From: Kangiellaceae bacterium
Lineage (GTDB): Bacteria; Pseudomonadota; Gammaproteobacteria; Enterobacterales; Kangiellaceae
DNA: 7,582 nucleotides
Assembly (NCBI GenBank): GCA_030590405.1
Contig: JAUUYO010000164.1
Coordinates: 1 to 7,582, forward strand
Direction of reading: 5' to 3'
Shown here: positions 3,917 to 7,582 of the stretch, in pieces
Layout: each line of letters begins with the position of its first letter
How positions within the stretch are numbered: position 1 is the stretch's first letter
Notes under the pieces: generated by a model
Database searches by the model: none
What the model was told of the DNA's origin: nothing
What the model saw: the letters and a program-made list of their open reading frames with translations, nothing else
Position numbers and translations under genes: made by a program

Positions 3917-4417
3917 TCATCGTAGTCGTTTAGCCTTCCAGAAACGTTGTTGCCAATAGGGGTTATCAATATCTGAAAGCATCACGCCTTTACTGGTGGA
4001 AGCATGAATAAATTGTTGATCACCCACATAAATCCCCACATGCCTGACTTTTACATCAGTCTTAAAAAATAATAAATCACCGATTTGAATGTCCCGATAG
4101 TTAATCGAGCGACCACTTTGTGATTGTTTGGCGGTTGTTCTTGGAATATGAATCCCGAGCTGTTGTTTAAAAGTTAAAAAGACAAAACCTGAGCAATCAA
4201 TGCCTTGTTTACTGAGGCCGCCGTAGCGGTAAGGAGCGCCTTTCCAGCCACTATACTGGTTGAGTAGTTTTTGTTTTATTGATTGTTTTGGGCGCTTGAC
4301 TGGTACAGGAATTTTGTAGTTGTGGCGGGCAAGGGGCTTTTGCCTGGCTGGTGGATGATAGCTGCAAGCGGAAAATAAAAATATCACTGGGATAATTAAC
4401 CAGATTCGATAAATCAT
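3917..4417 (-). CDS. NlpC/P60 lipoprotein, MepS-like murein endopeptidase
   Basis: Predicted outer-membrane-anchored peptidoglycan hydrolase that cleaves peptide cross-links, acting in the periplasm during wall growth. Residues 1-17 form a lipoprotein signal peptide ending FSA-Cys18 (lipobox, with Phe rather than Leu at -3). A basic, Pro-rich linker follows (about 21-45). The NlpC/P60 domain fills 50-166: YRYGGLSKQGIDCSGF with nucleophile Cys75, RHVGIYVG with His126, and FIHAS with His138. The Cys-His-His spacing (51 and 12 residues) equals that of E. coli MepS (Spr), and the length is similar, so the domain looks complete. A strong purine ribosome site (AGGGGAAGG) lies just ahead of the ATG. 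It follows the antiporter by 114 bases on the same strand and probably has its own promoter there. Confidence 0.9.
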   Translation of the reverse strand: MIYRIWLIIPVIFLFSACSYHPPARQKPLARHNYKIPVPVKRPKQSIKQKLLNQYSGWKGAPYRYGGLSKQGIDCSGFVFLTFKQQLGIHIPRTTAKQSQSGRSINYRDIQIGDLLFFKTDVKVRHVGIYVGDQQFIHASTSKGVMLSDIDNPYWQQRFWKAKRLR

Positions 4418-4531
4418 AACCTTCCCCTGTTTTTGTTACTCAATAAATGAGTGTGCCCAGTTAAATGGTTCGTTGATTATGACTGTTTGGGATGAATGGT
4501 GGCTGAATCTTATGCCAGCATTGACTATTAG

Positions 4532-5752
4532 TTAGCCCGCCTTCTCAATATATTTCTCATGATGTTTATAAAAAAGTCTTAACCAAAAAGGCGTAAACAA
4601 AGTCGTATAAGCGATCACGATCACTAAAGTAGCATAAATATCGTTATTAAATAAACCGGAAACTCGGCCCAATTCAGCAAAAATCAATCCTACTTCGCCC
4701 CTTGGTATCATGGACATACCGATGATTATTTTATGAGCCATTTTTTCTTTGATTAGTAGCGCGCCGCCAAATTTTGAAACGATGGCTAATAGAGTAAGCG
4801 ATAAAGAAAAATACCAGAAAAACGAAGAACTCCAATTGACTTCACTGAGATCAAGCGACAAGCCAACCGAGACGAAAAAAATGGGGGTAAATAATTGAAT
4901 AATGGGTTTCATTTGCTGATGAACATGGCTGGAAAAATCTTGATCCTCACTTAGCGCGATGCCAAAGGGAATAAAAAATCGTCTCGATAAAGCCAGTCCA
5001 GTGGCAAAGCCTCCAAGCAATTCGGGAATGCCGAGCGCATGAGATAACCAGGCAAGAAAAAGTACCAATGAAACGATGGTGGTTGGTATAATTCCGGGGA
5101 GCATACTGCTCGGTTCTGATCGTCTGATCAGGTAACTGATGGCTTTTGCTAAAGTCGGAGCTATCAGGAAAAAAACTATCATAAACAGCAAAATTCGCGC
5201 CGTACTGGCTAAATCAATTTGTTGGTTGAGTGAAAAATCAAAAAGAATGGCAAGCAATAATACCCCAAGTATATCATCAAGCACTGCTGCACCAAGAACA
5301 ATCTGGCCTTCTTTACTGTCACTTTTTCCGAGGTCACTTAAAATTCGCATGGTGATCCCGATACTGGTCGCCGTCATCGTGCCACCGATCATCAATGAGG
5401 TCAGCATTTCTAATTTAAACCAATAAAAACTCAGCGAATAACAAACAACAAAAGGCAGCACAAAACCGCCTATAGCAACCACGACAGACTTGCCACCAGC
5501 ATCAACCAGCTTACCGACATCGGTTTCCAGACCAATCTGAAATAATAACAAGATCACCCCGACTTCGGCGAGGATCTGGATCAACCCATTGGGCTCGATA
5601 AATCCAAAAAACGTAGGCCCGAGGAGCACCCCGGCAGTTAATTCCCCAATCACCGATGGAATACTAAAATAAGCAGCCACCTCACCTAAAATGCGAGCGA
5701 GTATTAGAATAATCGCAACATGTAAGATAACAGTCGAAATATCTACTGACAT
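4532..5752 (-). CDS. CPA2-family Na+/H+ antiporter, NapA-like
   Basis: Inner-membrane cation:proton antiporter, 406 residues with about 12-13 hydrophobic segments. CPA2 signatures are present: GELTAGVLLGP (36-46), the unwound crossing segment TATSIGI (127-133), the ion-binding pair Asp159-Asp160 (AAVLDDILG), a Lys at 327 (VSKFGG) that may match the conserved Lys of NapA TM10, and MIPRGEVGLIFAELG (348-362). The double Asp points to the electrogenic NapA/GerN branch rather than the Gln-Asp type of KefB/C. There is no C-terminal RCK/TrkA-N domain, so no sign of nucleotide or glutathione gating. The likely role is sodium and pH homeostasis. The start ATG 5752 lies 37 bases after the hypF stop with only a weak GGA ribosome site; co-transcription with hypF is plausible because no terminator is visible between them. 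Confidence 0.9.
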   Translation of the reverse strand: MSVDISTVILHVAIILILARILGEVAAYFSIPSVIGELTAGVLLGPTFFGFIEPNGLIQILAEVGVILLLFQIGLETDVGKLVDAGGKSVVVAIGGFVLPFVVCYSLSFYWFKLEMLTSLMIGGTMTATSIGITMRILSDLGKSDSKEGQIVLGAAVLDDILGVLLLAILFDFSLNQQIDLASTARILLFMIVFFLIAPTLAKAISYLIRRSEPSSMLPGIIPTTIVSLVLFLAWLSHALGIPELLGGFATGLALSRRFFIPFGIALSEDQDFSSHVHQQMKPIIQLFTPIFFVSVGLSLDLSEVNWSSSFFWYFSLSLTLLAIVSKFGGALLIKEKMAHKIIIGMSMIPRGEVGLIFAELGRVSGLFNNDIYATLVIVIAYTTLFTPFWLRLFYKHHEKYIEKAG

Positions 5753-5789
5753 AGGCTATGTTTCCAAAAGGTGATTATTTTTTTCGTCA

Positions 5790-7582
5790 TTATTTATGTA
5801 ATGCGGCCGCGATCACCGCCTGACCAAGGGAGAGTCCGCCATCGTTACTCGGCACCTGATTATGCTGAATGAGTTTAAACTGTGTTTTAAGTTTAGATGT
5901 TAATCTTTCAAATAAAAGTTTATTTTGCATGACTCCGCCACTGAACGCAACTGTGTCGAAATTGTATTTTTCATTAAGTTTCATCACCATCTGGTAAGTT
6001 GCAGTGGCCAGCCCCAAATGAAAACTACGGGCGATATCGGCTTTATTTTTATTTTCCAAGAGGTCTTGCAACAACGCTTGCCACATGGGTTTGGCGGACA
6101 GTTGCCAAAGTTCATTTTTATCCACTAAGTCAAAAGGGTAGGCGTTAGTCGTTGAAGAGCTTTCTGCCAGGTTTTCTAGTGTGATTGCAGCTTCACCTTC
6201 ATAATCAATGACCTCAAAATTAACATCGAGCGCCGCCGCAACTGCATCAAACAATCGTCCGATTGAACTGGTTAATGGCGAGTTAATTTGTTTTTTCCGC
6301 ATAGCGTTTAAACTGGCGATCGGTTTATCCATTAATTTTTTAATTACCGCCAATTGTCCCCAACGCTCAATCAAGTTGTCCCATTCAAAATGGGTTGTTA
6401 ATTGCGCCCAACAATTTCTCCAGGGCTGAATGATCGCTTGATGCGCGCCAGGCATAACGACCGGAGCCAAGTAACCAATACGCTGATAATCTCGATAATC
6501 AACCAACATAAACTCACCGCCCCAAATGGTTCCGTCATCACCGAAACCTAATCCGTCAAAACAGATCCCCAGAACTTTTTTGCCATTTAACGGCCATTGA
6601 TTTTCAGCGAGTACTGCCGCAAGATGAGCATGATGATGCTGTATTTTGTAGAAGGTTGAGTCTAGTGTTTTAGATAGCTGAATACCATAACGGCTACTGC
6701 GATAATCTGGGTGTCGATCGATGGCAATTGCTTTGGGCTTAAACTGATAAAGTTGTTGGTAAAGTTGAATACTTCTTTCAAATTCGTCATTGGTGTCCGC
6801 TTCTTGCAAATCACCTAAATGTTGCGAAATAATCGCACGACCTTGTTGCAATAAACAAATAGTGTTTTTTAATTCACCGCCGAGTGCAAGCACTGCAGGC
6901 AATTTTTTGAAAGAAGAGTGCAGCAGGATAGGCGCTGGTGCAAAACCGCGTGCTCGTCTAAAAAGTTTGGGTTTTTTATCAATCAAACGGATCACAGAGT
7001 CATCTACTCGATTAACGATTTGACGATCATGTAATAGCAAAGCATCGGCAATTTCTGCCAATTTTATTTGCGCCTGCTGATTATCAATGCATTGCGGCTG
7101 ATGAGTCATATTACCGCTGGTCATCACTAACGGGCGTTGGCATTGGGCTAATAATAAATGATGAAGCGGAGAGTAGGGAAGCATGAAACCAACCAGATTG
7201 GTTGCTGGTACCACCGACTCGATAATATCGCTATCAGTCGAACTGCGAGACAACAATACAATCGGCGCGGCGCTAGATTGTAACTGCTCGGCCTCTGCCT
7301 CGCTGACTAGACAATAATCTCGGATCATACTCAAGTTGGTCGCCATTAACGCAAAAGGTTTTGTTTGTCGTCGTTTTCGTTGACGAAGTAATTGGACTGC
7401 ATTGGCATTAGTTGCATCGCAGGCCAGATGAAACCCTCCGATACCCTTTATCGCAAGTATTTTTCCCTGTTTTAATAATCTGACCGCCGCCGATACAGGC
7501 TCTTGATTAACTTGTGGCTGCTCGCCAACTAGCCAGATTTTTGGTCCGCAAACGGGGCAAGCATTTGGTTGGGCATGATAAC
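5790..7582 (-). CDS. hypF: HypF carbamoyltransferase, 5' end beyond right edge
   Basis: Maturation factor for [NiFe] hydrogenases: HypF uses carbamoyl phosphate and ATP to carbamoylate the C-terminal Cys of HypE, the source of the cyanide ligands on the active-site iron. The frame is open to the window edge, with 78 codons ahead of the internal Met at 7346; those hold the second zinc motif (YHAQPNACPVCGP) and the start of the YrdC-like domain (KGIGGFHLACDA, KPFALM). The YrdC-like part continues with LVMTSGN, NRVDDSVIR and RRARGFAP. The Kae1-like part has GGELKNT, SQHLGDLQEA, the metal-binding HHHAH, FDGLGFGDDGTIWGGEF, SIGRLFDAVAAAL, YEGEAA, FSGGVMQN and SNDGGLSLGQA. About 596 residues are visible of a usual 750 or so; the acylphosphatase domain and first zinc motif lie outside. 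The sequence looks intact and functional. Confidence 0.97.
   Translation of the reverse strand, partial: YHAQPNACPVCGPKIWLVGEQPQVNQEPVSAAVRLLKQGKILAIKGIGGFHLACDATNANAVQLLRQRKRRQTKPFALMATNLSMIRDYCLVSEAEAEQLQSSAAPIVLLSRSSTDSDIIESVVPATNLVGFMLPYSPLHHLLLAQCQRPLVMTSGNMTHQPQCIDNQQAQIKLAEIADALLLHDRQIVNRVDDSVIRLIDKKPKLFRRARGFAPAPILLHSSFKKLPAVLALGGELKNTICLLQQGRAIISQHLGDLQEADTNDEFERSIQLYQQLYQFKPKAIAIDRHPDYRSSRYGIQLSKTLDSTFYKIQHHHAHLAAVLAENQWPLNGKKVLGICFDGLGFGDDGTIWGGEFMLVDYRDYQRIGYLAPVVMPGAHQAIIQPWRNCWAQLTTHFEWDNLIERWGQLAVIKKLMDKPIASLNAMRKKQINSPLTSSIGRLFDAVAAALDVNFEVIDYEGEAAITLENLAESSSTTNAYPFDLVDKNELWQLSAKPMWQALLQDLLENKNKADIARSFHLGLATATYQMVMKLNEKYNFDTVAFSGGVMQNKLLFERLTSKLKTQFKLIQHNQVPSNDGGLSLGQAVIAAALHK

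Noticed and set aside
5139..7023. Plus-strand open frames opposite the antiporter and hypF
   Set aside because: They lie fully inside well-supported minus-strand genes and have no family features.
5790..7346. HypF starting at the Met at 7346
   Set aside because: The frame stays open to the right edge and the 78 upstream codons encode the conserved zinc motif and YrdC start, so that Met is internal.

Overview
The window looks like a piece of a low-to-moderate G+C gammaproteobacterial chromosome. I infer this from the protein sequences, a textbook CRP-type operator, an NlpC/P60 lipoprotein resembling MepS, and a hypF gene for [NiFe]-hydrogenase maturation. I cannot name the genus. The window has two halves: an accessory region that looks like a decayed mobile element (about 1-3550, mainly plus strand) and a conserved chromosomal block (3917-7582, all minus strand).

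Accessory half. A tyrosine-recombinase integrase (232-1198) reads inward behind two sets of helically phased short repeats. It is broken by a frameshift or small deletion near 1025-1036, between the catalytic Lys and the HxxR motif. It ends in a clean terminator. Next comes a self-contained three-gene cassette (1328-2185): a protein with a GNAT-acetyltransferase look, then two very small, charged proteins that overlap their neighbours and share two short motifs. The cassette has its own promoter, with a perfect CRP-type site at the class II distance and a separate 6-2-6 palindrome between that site and the -10 box. It is closed by a 16-bp-stem terminator.

From 2309 to 2809 there is no gene but much structure: a row of hairpins, a 60-base T/C-rich tract, three 10-bp-phased GCCATATC-like repeats and a long imperfect hairpin. 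This is what an origin of transfer or replication could look like. It sits just ahead of a 30-codon stump resembling the N-terminus of a MobC-type ribbon-helix-helix relaxosome protein, a 41-codon frame, and a winged-HTH protein of the plasmid/phage replication type (3024-3530). The last is followed at once by a run of 13 C. I infer a mobilisable element that lost its relaxase and its working integrase but kept an apparently intact cargo operon.

Chromosomal half. Reading leftward on the minus strand are hypF (5' end beyond the right edge), a CPA2/NapA-type Na+/H+ antiporter 37 bases downstream, and an NlpC/P60 lipoprotein endopeptidase. hypF and the antiporter may be co-transcribed; no terminator is visible between them.

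The most promising candidate for something undescribed is the 1328-2185 cassette with its composite promoter. The structured 2460-2780 region comes next.
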